DNA of 48,496 bases from SLJN01 sp964505385 (GTDB lineage Bacteria > Bacteroidota > Rhodothermia > Balneolales > Natronogracilivirgulaceae), in assembly GCA_964505385.1 (NCBI GenBank), contig CAZDIA010000021.1, positions 1 to 48,496 on the forward strand. The letters run 5' to 3'. A model generated the notes under the pieces. That model saw only the letters and a list, made by a program, of their open reading frames with translations, had not been told where the DNA came from and did not search any database. Shown piece by piece: positions 47,836 through 48,496 of the stretch (positions are counted from its first letter, which is position 1; each line of letters begins with the position of its first letter). Both the position numbers and the translations under genes were made by a program.

Positions 47836-48117
47836 TTATTTCCAAAAAGTGTGGAGTATAAGATGTAAAATTTTGAATCTTTTCTCTGACTTTCTAATCG
47901 ACCTCCATCTTTTCACCTTTAGCCATCTCGAATGACCACAAGTGGAAAAATTTAAAACTATTTAGCTACTCGCCACCTTTTGTAAATGATACAGGATTTC
48001 TATCAGCCTTCTTTCTATAATCAATACTACACAAAATTCATTAAAATAATGTAAACACATGTTAAGAATCTGCCGTTAAATTCTTATATTGAAGAAAGAA
48101 AATTGGTGGAATATGGT

Positions 48118-48462
48118 ATGGGAAACACACCTCAATCAAATTACAGGTTGCCGTTCTTGCCTTATCGATTCAGATATGTTTCCTTTCTTTTACTAATAAT
48201 AAGCTTCGTGGCAGCCTATTTTTATTTCTGGGGTGGCAGACCTGCCTTTTTTGAGATTCCTGTTTTTGCCATAGTTACATCATACGCTGAAACCCGATGG
48301 ATGGTTGTGGCCCAGACAAATGCCCTGGATGAAATAGCCGTAGTATTTGGCATTCTGGGGTTATTGTTTTTGGGCTTCAGCAGAGAAAAACAGGAGAACA
48401 ACGAATATGATCCTATCAGACTTAAAGCGCTTTTATACTCGGTTTCAGTAGTGTCCGGTTAA
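48118..48462 (+). CDS. membrane protein of unknown function, apparently truncated
   Basis: 114 residues from the ATG at 48118 (the frame opens with TTG at 48103). Two membrane helices are visible (YVSFLLLIISFVAAYFYF and IAVVFGILGLLFLGF), the second followed by SREKQENNEYDPIRLKALLY. I recall Bacteroidota proteins with this pattern (DEIA, then SKEK and RLESL) that continue with further helices. Here the frame stops just after this point, at AGTGTCCGGTTAA (48450-48462), which looks like the end of an insertion sequence. It is probably a truncated gene. Confidence 0.5.
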   Translation: MGNTPQSNYRLPFLPYRFRYVSFLLLIISFVAAYFYFWGGRPAFFEIPVFAIVTSYAETRWMVVAQTNALDEIAVVFGILGLLFLGFSREKQENNEYDPIRLKALLYSVSVVSG

Positions 48463-48496
48463 TCTAAATTTCAATTCTTGTAACATGTTGTAGCAC
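48450..48496. mobile_element. possible end of an insertion sequence at the window edge
   Basis: The sequence AGTGTCCGGTTAA at the stop of the truncated membrane-protein gene looks like an insertion-sequence terminus. CCGGACACT, its inverse, also occurs at 47513-47521. No transposase is in the window, so this rests on the motif and the truncation only. Confidence 0.25.

Overview
The window reads as a chromosomal segment of a Balneolota/Bacteroidota-like bacterium. This rests on three things: two exported proteins ending in a type IX secretion (Por) sorting tail of the NYPNPFNPDT type, a single-chain pyruvate:ferredoxin oxidoreductase beside an aerobic-type complex I locus, and a set of Bacteroidota-style family members (DUF3109, SMUG2/DUF4918, an AccD without zinc ribbon). 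No rRNA gene, intact tRNA, CRISPR array or intact transposon is visible.

Layout. 1-8.7 kb, all minus strand: metZ and a SMUG2-type DNA glycosylase, then rpoN with a DUF3109 gene, a lone UPF0175 antitoxin-like gene, and a housekeeping run dprA-obg-accD-tsaB. 8.7-12.9 kb: two T9SS-sorted exported proteins (a GLUG-repeat protein and a BsuPI-like protein), each followed by a copy of the same ~330-bp non-coding repeat. 13.2-26 kb: pyrC, a KamA-type radical SAM enzyme, an orphan PAS histidine kinase, a small TPR-like protein, an exported serine hydrolase, gamma-glutamyltransferase, a non-canonical MTHFR-like gene, an L,D-transpeptidase and an exported protein of unknown function. 26.3-38.6 kb, all plus strand: a second KamA paralogue, then nuoABCDHIJKLMN. 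The locus lacks nuoE, nuoF and nuoG, so it encodes the 11-subunit membrane plus quinone module without the NADH-oxidising module. 38.8-44.6 kb: a small HEPN-like protein, an Rrf2 regulator with three cysteines, PFOR, and a dihydroorotate-dehydrogenase-like gene ending at a strong terminator. 45-48.5 kb: a zinc metalloprotease lipoprotein, a gene remnant, and a membrane-protein gene cut short next to what may be the end of an insertion sequence.

How the genes may work together. PFOR makes reduced ferredoxin from pyruvate, and an 11-subunit complex I lacking NuoEFG is the form that elsewhere takes electrons from ferredoxin or similar carriers, so the two neighbouring loci could be one energy-conserving chain, with the Rrf2 protein as sensor and a 30-bp dyad in front of PFOR as a candidate operator. 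This is inference, because nuoEFG could lie elsewhere in the genome.

The most unusual unexplained signal is in the intergenic DNA. Several gaps hold short arrays whose unit is exactly 8 bp (sometimes 7), each with a different consensus: 1950-2078, 8734-9110, 11538-11870, 19389-19562 and 47525-47572. Many start within a few bases of a stop codon, and four of the five genes concerned encode exported proteins.
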